Of a stretch of DNA of 64,000 nt, positions 20,800 to 32,808 are shown in pieces. The translations under genes were made by a program, and so were the position numbers. Origin of the DNA: Halichoerus grypus (Eukaryota; Chordata; Mammalia; Carnivora; Phocidae); contig NC_135718.1 in assembly GCF_964656455.1 (NCBI RefSeq), positions 131,361,966 to 131,425,965 of the forward strand, in the 5' to 3' direction. The notes beneath the pieces were generated by a model, which ran no database searches, was not told the origin of the DNA, and saw only the letters and a program-made list of their open reading frames with translations. Every line of letters begins with the position of its first letter. The stretch's first letter is position 1.

Positions 20800-21640
20800 G
20801 AGGATCAATATGCACTACCTGGGAAGCTCCCAACATGTAATCAAAGATAACATACAACATAAAAGTGGGCAAGGAATATGAATAAGCAACCAACAGAAGT
20901 CTTATGAATGATAAGTAGTAAGCTCTGAAAGGATACTCAACCTTACTCATTTTTACAGACGTACAAAATTTAAAAATACCATTTTTTTTTACCTGCCAGA
21001 GAGTGGCAAAAATTAAGAAGACTGATGGTAACATTTAGTGTCAGCCAATGTACAGGGGAAGGGCTATTGTATATGGTTGATAGACTACGAAAAGCATGGC
21101 CTTTTTTGGAGGGAAATTGACAATATCAAAATGTAATACCCCAGATTCTAATTTTAGAAATCTATCCTGCAGAAACGTACCTATGCTCAAACATACCTTT
21201 ATACAAAGATGATTGCTGGAGAACATTGTTGTGACCCAGTGCCCATTGATAAGAGAGTCTCTACATAAATTATGATCCATTCAGACTTTGGAATAGTAGG
21301 CGGTTTTAAGAAGAGTGAAGTAATGAAGTAGAAAAATATGATAACAATTTAAGTAAAAAAGAACATCCCTGAACATTTTGTATAGTGTGATTTCAATTGT
21401 ATAAAAACAACAACCTCACATGTGTTGACCATATATTTAGTATTATATCTGTGCTTGTCCTGTATGTACAGAAAGCTATGGAGAGAGACACACTAAATGA
21501 ATAATAGGAGCTGGGGGAAGGTAGATGAGAAGCTAGGAGCTATTGTTTTATTTTATATATGTCTTGTTTTAAAATTTGTTACACAAGGCTCAGTGTTACT
21601 GTAATTAAACATTATCAAATATAAAACCTTAAAATTTCTT
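20800..21640 (+). repeat. Ancient L1M 3' region
   Basis: Old L1 3' UTR features: 'GAGTGGCAAAAATTAAGAAG', 'TTTGGAGGGAAATTGACAATATC', 'AGAAATCTATCCTGCAGAAAC' and a 3' end with 'ATTATCAAATATAAAACCTTAAAA'. No intact reading frame. Confidence 0.7.
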
Positions 21641-21694
21641 TAAAAAGAGCACATGGGTGGATGGCAGCCCAAAGTCATCTGAGTGTGACTTCTT

Positions 21695-21906
21695 TATTTA
21701 TTTATTTATTTTTAAAGATTTTAAAAAAATTTTTTATTTGACCGAGAGAGAGAGAGCACAAGCAGGGGGAGCAGCAGGCAGAGGGAGAGGGAGAAGCAGG
21801 CTCCCCGCTGAGCCAGGAGCCCGATGTGGGGCTCCATCCCAGGACCCCGGGATCATGACCTGAGCCGAAGGCAGACGCTTAACCGTCTGAGCCCCCCAGG
21901 CGCCCC
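21695..21906 (-). mobile_element. CAN SINE
   Basis: Complete minus-strand copy with target-site duplication TGAGTGTGACTTCTT at 21680-21694 and 21907-21921. Confidence 0.93.
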
Positions 21907-23229
21907 TGAGTGTGACTTCTTGACAAGACAAATTACTTTTGTGTCTGGGGCAGAAGAGGGAGGTCCTCTAGTAGCAGGGATTGATCACGAGTTTTGGAGT
22001 CAGAATTCTCCATACATTCGTGATCTTGGGTGAATTGCTTGACCTTGGTGAGTGTGTTCCCATGTGGGTGAAACAGACATGGCTCATGGCTGTAGCTTAT
22101 TCTGCAGGGTGGCATGCGTCATTTTTTAGAGCACAGGCTCCCCCAACTGGGGAAGACCCAGCTAAATGGTTAACAATTGCATGGGATGGGGGTGGTGGCA
22201 GAGACCGGGTCTGTAGCACCTGCCACCTTCTGCGGTGTAGACGAGATCGGGCGCGTTCAGGGTGGTATGGCCATAGACCCTTCTGCGGTGTAGATACTCC
22301 CACCACGGCTGGTTTCAAGCTAGCAGTGTGGAGCCAGCTCCAGCGCACTGTAGAGGGACCTCAAAGATGATCTAGTCTAACCCCCACCCAATGCTTGAGC
22401 CATCTTGACCATATCATGGAAGGCAGAGCTAGACCTGCCCCCATAGAGCTCCTTCCTTCCACTAGCTGTGGATTTCTCCTGGGGCCACATAAAGCATGCT
22501 CAATCCCTCTGCCACATGCCAGGCCTTCTGAGGTTTCAAGGCTTCTCCTTGAGTTTTTCTTGAGTCTTTTCTTCTTCAGACCCTTGTGACTCACCTTGGC
22601 TTTGACTCTGAGCTCCCTTTCCCCATCCCCACCGCCTCCTGCCCCCAGGCCCCTTCCCTGGATGTGCCCTTAAAGTATTCTGCCACTGCAGATATTTGCT
22701 GAGCTTGCTATTTAAAATAGCCTGGTCCTTGCACCCAGGATAACTAGCAGCAACAGGAGGGTGACCAGGACCATGTCATTGGTGAGGGAAGGCATCTTGG
22801 AAGAAGACACTGGTTGGGCTCACCAAGGAGGCATGTGCAGATTTCAGACGTAGCTGAGTCCCTTCCCATGTCCTCTGGGCTCTGCTCTTGGCCGGACTTT
22901 GGCAACAGCTGCCCTTTTGAGCCTCCTCCCACTCACTCAGCTGCCTCAGATGCTTCAAACCTGGGCATCCTCCTAGAGGCCAGGCTGAGTCATCACCTTC
23001 CACTGTTAAATAACAGGGAAAAGCAGGCTTGGAAGGCAGGGCCCTGCCTTCAGCCAGCCCCGGTCCACCCAGAGCAAAATGTGCAGGCGACTCACTGTCC
23101 ACTGCATGTGACTAACTCGTCTCCCCTTCTTGCCTGGCAGTCCTTCTAAGCCTGGAGCCCTGGTCCTGCCCACCCGCCAAAGCTACGGTGTAGCTCAGTC
23201 CCTGGGGAGCAAGAAAGACTGGGTTGATG

Positions 23230-23249
23230 CCCCCCCCCCCCCCCCCCCC
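23230..23249. repeat. Poly(C) homopolymer
   Basis: Twenty consecutive C, then GCCGC. Homopolymer length may be unreliable in an assembly. Confidence 0.9.
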
Positions 23250-24079
23250 GCCGCAACGACAGCCCTAGGGCTCGGGGCCAGTCTTACAAGGACTCTTGGA
23301 TCTGCTCTGCTCTTACCTTCTCACTTCCCTTCTCTCCCTACCCCACTGGCCCCAACCAGGACCCAGGTACAATTTTCTGCCTTGCTGGTGTTGGGTGAGG
23401 TGTCATTTCTGCCGACTAGGAGGCCAGTGAGCAGGGGCAGATGGGAATTCTGAAGCAGGCGGTCTCCCCACCTTGCTCCTACTACCTTACCCCACTTTCA
23501 GTGCCTCCCCTCCCTGCTCCCACATCTTGGAAAATGGTAAATATATCCACCCTAAAAATAATGGGATTTACAATCATGGGAATAAAGTTTGTCTTTGAAA
23601 AGAAGCTATCTATGGAGTGAAAGCTTTATTGCCTTGAGCGAAGGCTCACGAGTCTGCCTTACCCTCCTAAATCCCAGCAGGTCTAGACCTGCTCCCTGGA
23701 GGAAGTGCACCCACAGCCCTGGTTTCAGGAGGTTCAGCGCTTGCTCGTGTTCTTTAAGTTCTTTGGAAGTATTAGTCCTGTCTCCCTAAGTAGAATGGCA
23801 GTGCCCAGAGAACAGGACACTGCCTCCCACTTCTCTATCCCTCCATAGAGCCTGACCCATGCTGGGAATATTGAATCTCCAGCAGTCATTCATTCATCCC
23901 CATCTATCCAGCCATCGGTCCGTCCATGTGTCCATCCATCCAGCACATGTACTATGTGCCTACTCATCAGCACTATGTAGGTCTGAGGCTACAGACTACT
24001 TATTATCTCTATCTTGTGTGTTGGGGCATCGATTGACAAGCTCAAAGAAATTATTTTTATTAATGCATAATGCCTAGCA

Positions 24080-24200
24080 ATTACAGGGCACTTGGCAGTT
24101 TACAAAATGCCAGCATAGTCCAGTGGGTTCCTGAGCCAAGAACAACTAATTAGTGGCAAGCTGAGACTAGAACCCAGATCTGTCCAACTCTGTTCATTGC
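24080..24200 (-). repeat. MIR SINE, diverged
   Basis: Antisense MIR-like: 'TTAGTGGCAAGCTGAGACTAGAACCCAGATCTGTCC'. Confidence 0.55.
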
Positions 24201-26099
24201 TTGCTGAGCATTGCAGAGCCGTGCCAGGAGATATTTATGATTTAGAACAAGAGGGACACTTTCCTACTCTAGGAGATCCTCCTTCCCCGATGAGACCCTT
24301 TGGCCAGAAGGTTCCACCCAAGAAGGTGCCCTGTTCATGTGGCAAGCCTACCCAGGGCGTTAGCTGCCCTCCTCAGCTGAGCCAGCAGCTGTGTCCTCCT
24401 GCTGAGACTGATGCAGAGCCCTGAGCCGGGCCCCAGCTCCCTGGGCTGGGCGGGGAAGTCCTTTCTGCCTGGCTCGCTGCCATGCCCTAGATGTTTCTCT
24501 GGCGTGGGGGGTCTTGGGGTTGGATCTAAGCCCTGCAGCTGCCAGATTCTAAGCCTCATCCTTACATGGCTTGCCTCTACTCCCCCCCCACCACCCCCAA
24601 ACCCCAGTACCTCTGGGGATTGCTGGGCAGACAGAAGAACCGAAAAAAACTTCCAGGGCACTTACAGCTGTGGCTGCTTAGCATCCGGCCTCCGAGGGCA
24701 GGCGGCGTTCTCTCTGAGCCCGGGGGTCTCCTCGTAGAGCAAAGTTCTCAGCCGGTTCAGAGGAAAAAGGCTTTGGATCAGAACAGCTTGTTGAGGCCAA
24801 GCGACTTCTGTTTCCTTCCTCTCCCTCTCATGCACAGACTTGGGAAAGTTGCAAAAGAGGCCGGCCCTGGTGAGCTCAGCTGTGTGGGTGGAGGGGGTGG
24901 GGTGCAATGTGAAGCTCGGCTTCAGAGCTCACTCAGTGGGGTGGGTCCTATGAGAATTGGGTTTACGGAATGCTGGCCCCCCCGGGGGGGTGGGGAGGAA
25001 CAAGGAATGGAAGGTTCGAGGGTGGGAGCGTGTGGGTCAGAGCCTGCAGGACAACATGCAGGTTAGTGGGCACCATGCAAAACCTCTGGCTGGTTTAGGA
25101 ACTGCTTCTGGGGCTGCTGGAAGCCCCCCAGTGAAGGGGATCTTCTGTTTGTGGAAGTATTAGATTCATATGTGCAGTAGCCTCGGTCCCACCACCAGCC
25201 TGGCAGGACGACAGTCTGGTCCTCACCCTAGTACGGCACACCCACCGCATCATACCACCTTGCCACCTCGCACACGCACGCACGCACACACACACCAGTC
25301 TTAGGACAGGGAGGCAAGTCCTGACATCTCCCTGGGCTCTCAGATGAAGATGTGTGGCCCCACCTGAAGTACTAAAAGAGACTACGGTTATTTTCAGTAC
25401 TGTTAGCATGCGGCCAAGTTCGGTATTCCTTTGAGTTGCTGGAACCATGCCCTGAGTAATGATAGTTGGCAGATAAAAGGGGAATAAAGTGAGTTTAGAC
25501 AAGCCCGAATTAAATGGGTTCCCAGCTCCCCGGGGCTCTCCTTAAGGTTTCTAACACATTCGATGCAGCCTTCTGTCCCCATGTTCCTTCTTTCCTGCCT
25601 GGTGGACTGTCCCTTTGTTTCATGATCCTCACTGTCAGCTCATTCTTCCTTGTGTCCTTTGAGCCTCTGGCCCCGCCTCATTGCTACTGTCCATGTCAGT
25701 CTGGACAGCTGGACTTGCGTTCCCCAAAGGCCAAGCTAGTAACCTCGAACCCCACTCCTGGCCACACACAGTGCCAGGGACAGGCCTGGGTCAGGAGTTT
25801 TCAGTGGGACAAAAGTTCCAGCTGAAGCTCACCCGCTTGTTCCAGTTAGCATATGTGCCTGGAGGGAGGGCACGCTGATCTCCCTGAAGTGCGCTAGTAG
25901 ACAGGGGGCCCCATGCTGGAAAAATTCCAGAGCACGTTTACCCATCATATTCTGCTTTGTTTGCTTGGGAAAGGGTGCATCCATCCGCCCTCAGGATAAC
26001 CACTGGTGTATGACATCTGATTTGTTCTTAAATCGTTGCTCTTTAGAATCCACCTGCCTCTCCCCACCCTATATTCTACTTTTCTGCGACCAGGTTTTA

Positions 26100-26190
26100 T
26101 TTTTTAAATTTTTCCTTTTTTTTAAATTTAAATTTTAGTTAGTTAACATGCAGTGCCATATTGATTTTTGGAGTAGAATTCCTGAGACTA
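26100..26190 (-). repeat. Short L1 3' end
   Basis: 'TTTAAATTTTAGTTAGTTAACATGCAGTG' is the complement of the carnivore L1 3' terminus seen in sense at about 36815-36850. Heavily 5'-truncated. Confidence 0.65.
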
Positions 26191-26217
26191 GGTTTTCAAT
26201 GAATGTGTTTGTGTGTG

Positions 26218-26241
26218 GGTGAGAGAGAGAGAGAGAGAGAA
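26218..26241. repeat. (GA)n run
   Basis: About 11 GA units followed by ATGAGGATGAGGATGA. Simple sequence without further meaning. Confidence 0.85.
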
Positions 26242-27603
26242 TGAGGATGAGGATGAACCCCTATAGAGCATGGAGACATATGTGAGCCTCTCGCAGAGAA
26301 CACGTTGAAGTCGCCAGCCACAGGGTCTGCCGCTGTGGGTGCTTTTGGGGAGGGGAAGTGAACTACCTTCGCCTAGTCCTTACAGTCTCTGAACACAGGA
26401 CTGAAACTTAGACTTTCAGGGGATGTTTGCAGAACTGCCCTTAACACCTTTGAAAGCCACCCTCAGGCTTTAGTTCTCACTTCTTCTGTCCACATGGATC
26501 AAGGGTCAGCAACTTCCCTTTCTCTTCCTCTGACACATGCTCCGGTGGAAAATGGTGACCAGCCTCTCACCTGCAGGGGCAGCCCTGACCCTGCCTTCAC
26601 TGAATTTCCTTCCTTCTTTCCCTCTTGCGTGCATTCGTCCAATCATCCGAGTATGTCCAGCCCTTTGGGGGACACAAGATAGATACTTGCATTTAATCAG
26701 TGGAAATAAGACACGGTACAAATAATGATATAAGAAATGCAGCTACAGGGTTGTGGGGATTTAGAAGATTTGGAGGAGGAAAAGGCTTTGTGGAAAGGAG
26801 GGATTTGAAATTGGAGCTTGAAGGACGACAGGGTACGAACATGTGCAGATTGTGATAAGCAGAGGAGAGAGTCAAGTTCAATGTAAGAAGCGATCTGTGG
26901 ATGGAGGGAAGGAGGAGCCGACTGTCTGTTTGGCAGGAGAGAGCGTGCACAAAGGAGGCTCCGAGTCAGGGCTGACCACCTGCAGGACAGCGATTTTAAT
27001 CTGGTTTTTCCTGGTACCGTGTCTAACATCTCTTCACCAGAATTTTAACAATTGTTGTAAAAGGGATGATTTTGGGTAAACTACTCCTCTCGTGAACAGA
27101 AGTGTTCCTTGGAGCAAAAGCGTGTGAGTGAGAAAATGGGGATGGTTTGGTTTGATCCGGAGTGGAATAGTTGTGAGAGGAGGACAGGAGGTCAGACCGA
27201 GTCACAGCCCCAGAGAGCCCTCATGTCAGCTTGGATTCCATCCGCGTGCCGTGGGACCACTGGGAGCTGGGAACAAGGGAAAGGGTGTGATTCTAGCTGG
27301 GTTCCAGAAATGCGTCTGGAAGGAGGAGAGACCAGAATCAGAGCATCAGGATGGTCTTGAAATACATCTGGTGAAAGGTAATGACCAGGGATATGGGGAC
27401 GAGGAAACAAGTCATAGGGGCAGTTTTGAGACAACACCAACGTGGCAGTTGTGAAGATTCAAAATCCCTGACTGTTGGGTCATTCGGCAGATGTTACAGG
27501 GGCCCTCCTGTGCACCAGGCACTGAGCTGGGCCCTGAGTGTTCAGTGGGCCCCAAGACACCCTTCCTTTGCTCACTCCTAGCAGTTAGCTTTCAGTAAAT
27601 CTT

Positions 27604-27831
27604 TTTTTTTAATAGATTTTGTTTTTTTGTTTTTTTTTGTTTTTTTTGAGAGAGAGAGAGCGAGCTAGCACATGAGTGGGGGAGGGACAGAGGGAGAGGA
27701 AGAGAGAGAATCCCAAGCAGGCTCCACACCCAGCGCAGAGCCTGATGTGGGGCTCGATCCCACGACTCTGAGATCATGACGAGAGCTGAAATCGAGAGTC
27801 GGATATTAGACTGAGCCACCCAGGTGCCCCG
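27604..27831 (-). mobile_element. CAN SINE (older variant)
   Basis: Minus-strand copy of the 'GGCTCCACACCCAGCGCAGAGCC' and 'GAGATCATGACGAGAGCTGAAATCGAG' variant. Duplication AGCTTTCAGTAAATCTT (27587-27603) versus AGCTCTCAGTAAATCTT (27832-27848), one mismatch. Confidence 0.9.
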
Positions 27832-28608
27832 AGCTCTCAGTAAATCTTAATTACGATGGAAGATGTGCTGGGGGAGTAGGAAGGAGTGTGGGGCAGGTGG
27901 AGGGATGAGCTGGGGCTCTGCTCTCTGAGCTGCGTAACCGAGGGGACGCCGCTGCCCTAGCTGAGAGGGGAAACAGTGAGATCGGAAGGGGATACGGGCG
28001 CTTTTCTTTTGTTGAAACTGAGGTTGAGGTGTCAGCAGGACATCTCCGTGGCACCCGTGAAGGTCTTCCGGGGTGAACTCTCCCTGTCTTGCTCATGCCT
28101 CTGTCCCCAGACCACCGCATAGTGCCGGGCGCAGGCTCAGTGCTTGGCCCTGACCCCCATCAGCCCACCCAGCCCCAGCCCCTCATCTCACTTCAGGCCA
28201 GAGCGATTCTGGTGGTGGCTCCTGCCGTTTTCCTGGTCTCAAACCCACGGGCGCTACCACCACGGGTCAAGGAGCCTGCGAGCAGCCTCCCGGAGAGGCC
28301 AGGAGTACACCTCGGAAGTGCAGGGACCCGGTGCCCGCGGGCAAGACTCTGACCAACGGGGACAGGAGAGAGCAGGAACCCGCAGATAGTTCGAGCTCAC
28401 CTGCCACCCCGCCACCTTGTCATGGGGCTGCTCTGAGCTGTGCCCCGTCCACTTGGCCTTGCTGGCGACGTCCTGGGGAACCGGGCAGCAGCTGTGCTTG
28501 CTGTGAATCTGTAGTAGGCTTAGAAAGTCACCTTCTTGTCTTCATTTCCCTTCTCTCTCTTCCTCACCTCCCTCTTCCTGCTCCGGCTTCCTTTGCATTG
28601 AACTTCCC

Positions 28609-28660
28609 AATAAAATGTTAAATATAAGCTTCTGACTCAAGAATTAAAAAAAAAAAAAAT
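28609..28660 (+). terminator. Candidate polyadenylation site of an unknown plus-strand transcript
   Basis: AATAAA at about 28609 is followed some 33 nt later by a 14-A run at about 28646-28659. The stretch 28080-28600 upstream is GC-rich and unique. It could be the 3' end of a retroposed mRNA or a genomic A-run after a chance hexamer; no parent gene was recognised. Confidence 0.25.
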
Positions 28661-30280
28661 TCCCCGTTAGGGAACTTGGACCAGGATAGGGCTCCATAAA
28701 TACATGTTGGGTACATGAAGGCGTGACAGGGTTAGAGAGCGCAGGGCGAGAACGAAGATCAAAGAGTTCATTGGAAAAGGTCGGAGATTTGCAGACTGTC
28801 TGCTCAGAAAGGTCGACGTGGGGGTTGTCTTCATTGCTCAGACCCATGAGGAGGCGCCTCTCTCCTAGGTGAAGGGATGAGAGAGAGGAAAGAGAGGAAG
28901 GCTAAGGAGGAACTGGAAACACACATTTAAGAAGCAAGAGAAGGAAAAAAGATCCCAGCTGAAGGGCTGTGGAGGCAGAGACGACTAGGGTTCATTAAAG
29001 CCCCTCATACCTCAGGCCATTGCTACAAGGCTTTTTGCAGCCCAGTAGATAGGGTGCGGCCATGGGTTACGGGTGAGCCAGTGGATAGAATGGTGAACCA
29101 GACAGAGTTCCCACCCTCATGGAGCTCACGTTGGACAGATGTAGAGGAAATGTCCTGCTGGTCCCTTAGCCTCCTTCAGATCTGGTGTGTTAAGACGCGT
29201 TGCAGGATCGGCCACTCTCCCTGTCTATGGGATACAAAGAATAACTCTGAGGTCCTAGGGGCTGTGGGAACCGCAAGACGGAAGGGATCCCCGTTCTTGA
29301 ATTGTGCGACTCTTTACCTGGATGCTTCATGTGAGAAAGAAACTTTTATTGTGTTGAGACACTGCAATTCAGGGGTTTGTCTGTTACAGAAGTTGGTGTT
29401 ATGTCATAACCTGGCAGGTGTTGAAAAAGCAAGAGGCAGATGTTGAGGCTGAGGAATAGAAGCATATTCTGGTCCTGAGGCCTGGCCTTGCGTGTCTTTC
29501 ACACACCCTCGGTTTGTGGTCTCACATGTCTCCTCTCCCCTTACTCTCCTCACGGGCACAAGTTCTTCCGGATGAGCTCCCCAGCCAGGTGGCTGAGCCC
29601 TGACCTGGAGCTTCACTTAGAGAAGGGATCAGGTTTCACAGGCCCGAGACCTCTGACGCTCACGGCAGGACAGTCATCTGGTCGCCCTCTGACAGCGGGC
29701 TGCACGGGCCAGAGCTCCTCAGCTGAGAACAGAAGCAGCAGGAAGAGATGGACAACTGGATCTTGGGAAGGACAGAGGCAGGGTTGCCGGGGTGGTCTCA
29801 GCACTGGGGACTTGGGAGCTATCTCTCGGTGTGCCTGCCAGGCCCCCAACACCCGTCCTCCCTGTGAGGCCCACTCAACATTCAGCTTCCCAGGAGAGAG
29901 AGAGAGTCTGGGTGTGACTGAAGCCTGTGTGGTCCCCTGTAATGTGGGTGCTGATGACAGGACGGCCAGCCCACCAGGCTCACATAGACTGGGAGAGGGA
30001 CGACTCCTCAAAGGAGGTGATGCCCAGGCCAGACACAGCAGGTTCCCAGGAATCCTCCTAGCAGGGTCTTATTTCCATAGAGGAGCAGACAGAAGGAAGC
30101 TGTCTAGAGCCTCTTGGGATCAGCAACCATTGACTTGTCAGCAGCAAATCCGTTTTTATTTTAAAAGGTAAATATTATTGGGGGGACTGACCCAAATCTA
30201 CCTGCCATCCTTGCCCTGGTGACATCCTGAACTGACAGATACCTGGGCTTGGGGGAAGGGGTGTAAATTAGAAGCAGGGG

Positions 30281-30465
30281 GGATGCCTGTGGCTCAGTGG
30301 GTGAAGCATCTGCCTTCGGCTCAGGTCATGATCCCAGGGTCCTGGGATCGAGTCCCGTATCAGGCTCCTTGCTCTGTGGGGAGTCTGCCTCTCCCTCTGC
30401 CTGCCACTCCCCCTGCCTGTGCTCTCTCTCTGGCAAATAAATAAATAAATAAGGTCTTTTAAAAA
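30281..30465 (+). mobile_element. CAN SINE
   Basis: Plus-strand copy with (AAAT)n and an A tail. Target-site duplication AAATTAGAAGCAGGGG at 30265-30280 and 30466-30481. Confidence 0.93.
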
Positions 30466-30730
30466 AAATTAGAAGCAGGGGTGAGGGGCCAGGAGACGTG
30501 GATTCTACTTTCACTCTACTTTTGACAAATCATTTCATTATTTCATCACTCCAATTTCCTCATTTAGAAAACAGGGTAACAAAACTTGCTCTGTCTAATT
30601 TACAGATTTTTTTGTGTGTGTGAGGGGGAAAACAAAGAGAAGAAAGGGAAGAAAGACAAAATACCAAAATCTCCTGAAAGAACTTTAATAAGCCGAAAAT
30701 CAAATAAAGAGCGGTTGGTTATTGACGCCT

Positions 30731-31190
30731 CTGTTACTGGTTGAATTGTGTTTCCCCCACATATATGTTGAAGCCTTAACCCCCAGTCCCACAGAATGAC
30801 CTTATTTGGAAAGAGGGTCTTGGAAGATGCAATTAGTTAAGTCGAGATGAGCTCATACTGGAGTAGGGAGGCCCTCAGCCAATACAACTAGTGTCCTTAG
30901 AAGAGAAGAGACACAGAGACAGATGCACAGGGGACGACGGGGCAGAGACTGAAGTGTCGCTGCTATAACACGAGGAACGTGAAGGACTGCCAGCCATCAC
31001 CCGAAGCTTGGAAGAGGTAAGGAAGATTCTCCCTTACGGGTTTCAGAGAGATAATGTCCCTGTTGACCCCTCGATCTTGGACTTCTAGCTTCCAGAACTG
31101 TGAGACAGTCCATTTCTGTAGCTTTAAGCCCCCCAGTTTGTGGTGCTTGCTCATGGCACCCCCAGGGAATTGAATATACATCCTTTAACA
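30731..31190 (+). mobile_element. MLT1-type solitary LTR (ERVL-MaLR)
   Basis: LTR hallmarks: start 'TGTTACTGGTTGAATTGTGTTTCCCCC', 'GACCTTATTTGGAAAGAGGGTCTT', 'AACTAGTGTCCTTAGAAGAG' and 'CTTCCAGAACTGTGAGA...AAGCCCCCCAGTTTGTGGT'. No internal retroviral sequence flanks it, so it is a lone LTR. An ancient, non-coding relic. Confidence 0.8.
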
Positions 31191-31794
31191 AATTCCAAGG
31201 GTGCAGCGAAGCTTGGCCAAAGCTCTTGGCCCATCACTGAGAGGTTTGTGACCTAGGATGAGACATGGGACATGGGACAAAGACCTGAGTTTCAGGGCTA
31301 ACATCACTGATGTGAAGGTCACAAAGAGCAAAGGTCAGTTTTGGAAAACTCACAGCAACTAATAAGGCTAAGTAGGTGCAGAGCCAGCAGAGTTTAGTCC
31401 ACACGGACTGAAAGCGTCACTTCTGCCTCGAGAGACCAGCGTGCTTAGAGCAGAACTGGCTCTGGGCAGCCCCCCAACTGCTCTCACTTCCTGCGTGCAC
31501 GGGTTAAGCATCACCCTCAACGCCCAGGCCTCCAGCACTCAGGCTCCTGGCCCCACAGGGACCTGGATGCACATGCAATGCATCAGGGTAGCCCACTATG
31601 CAGAGATCACCTTGAAGGGGAAAGCCGCAGGGATGCTCTCTGCCAGTTCGTTCCCACATGGCTTTTGGGTGCTTTGTTTTAGAGGAGAAATCATAAAGCT
31701 TCTTTACTCTAGGCCCTTCCGCCCTGTGTGAGATTTGTCCAGGCTGAGTGTGGGTCTGGTCCCTGTGTGATGAGCAGGGGCACACAAACCAGTT

Positions 31795-31985
31795 AAGTGT
31801 TTATGCATATGCATTGTAGCTATTGGATCCTCACAATAAACCTATGAGATAGTTACTGTTATCATGTCCATTTTACAGATGAAGAAACAGGTGCAGAGTT
31901 CCCACAACTGGTCAAGTCCAACCAAGAATCAAGCCCAGGCCTGTGTGACTCCAGAGCCTGTGATGTGAACTGCTCTATTATATTG
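31795..31985 (-). repeat. MIR SINE
   Basis: Antisense MIR: 'ATCCTCACAATAAACCTATGAGATAG', 'CCATTTTACAGATGAAGAAAC' and 'AAGCCCAGGCCTGTGTGACTCC'. Confidence 0.75.
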
Positions 31986-32045
31986 CTTTGATGGTTTATT
32001 TGGATCAGGCTGTTCTGAATTAACTCTGGATGTAATAATTTAGTA

Positions 32046-32096
32046 AAAGAAAGAAGGAAAGAAAGCAAGAAAGCAAGAAAGCAAGCAAGCAAGAAA
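32046..32096. repeat. (AAGA/AAGC)n simple repeat
   Basis: A polypurine-rich run of AAGA, AAGG and AAGC units. Confidence 0.85.
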
Positions 32097-32164
32097 AACC
32101 AGAAAAGCATGTGTGTATGTGTGCAGCTGGGATCTACCTTGACCTTATACTTAAAGGGGGAGGG

Positions 32165-32345
32165 GAGCTAACATTATGAGCTAAGTGCTTCCATCCAGGT
32201 AAACTCATTGACTCTCCCCCATAGCTCTGTGAGGTGGGCATCTCAGAGACGTGAACTAACTAGCCAAGGTCACCAAACTGATTGGGGCAGGGCACAAATG
32301 TGAATCCGGGTTATCTGACTGCAAGCCTGATGTGTTTTCCATGAC
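32165..32345 (-). repeat. MIR SINE
   Basis: Antisense MIR: 'ATAGCTCTGTGAGGTGGGCATC', 'CTAGCCAAGGTCACCAAACTG' and 'GTGAATCCGGGTTATCTGACTGC'. Confidence 0.7.
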
Positions 32346-32604
32346 CTCTGTGCCAAAAGTGACAGTTGAGATCTGTCCTACCGATCTTGACGGTCTTAGA
32401 GCAACTCCCTTAGTGCCTGGCACAAAATAAATATGTATGGGATTGGGTTGAATTAAACCGAAATGAATCTAATGTTCATTAAAAGAGGATTTGATGAATA
32501 AATGGACACGATGCAGATGTTACAAGGAAAGAGCTGACTGTGCTGCTGTGGAATCTGTTACACGAGCGGTTTAGAGACAAGTATATGTAGTATGATCCCT
32601 TTTC

Positions 32605-32808
32605 TTTCTTGAAGAGATTTTTTATTTATTCATCTGAGAGAGAGAGAGTGTGCAAACGAGAGCATGAGCAGGGGGAGGGGCAGAGGGAGAGGGAGAAGCA
32701 GATTCCTCGCTGAGCAGGGAGCCCAACGCGGGACTCGATTCCAGGATCCTGGGATCACAACCCGAGCTGAAGGCAGACGCTCAACCTACTGAGCCACCCG
32801 AGCACCCC
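32605..32808 (-). mobile_element. CAN SINE
   Basis: Minus-strand copy with an imperfect duplication TATGATCCCTTTT / TATGATTCCTTTT at 32591 and 32809. It sits in A/T-rich DNA resembling an old L1 3' region (about 32470-33000). Confidence 0.9.

Noticed and set aside
29488..30171. 227-codon plus-strand open frame, the longest in the window
   Set aside because: Low-complexity Ser/Gly/Arg-rich translation, no recognisable domain, no splice context, in GC-rich DNA where chance frames are long.
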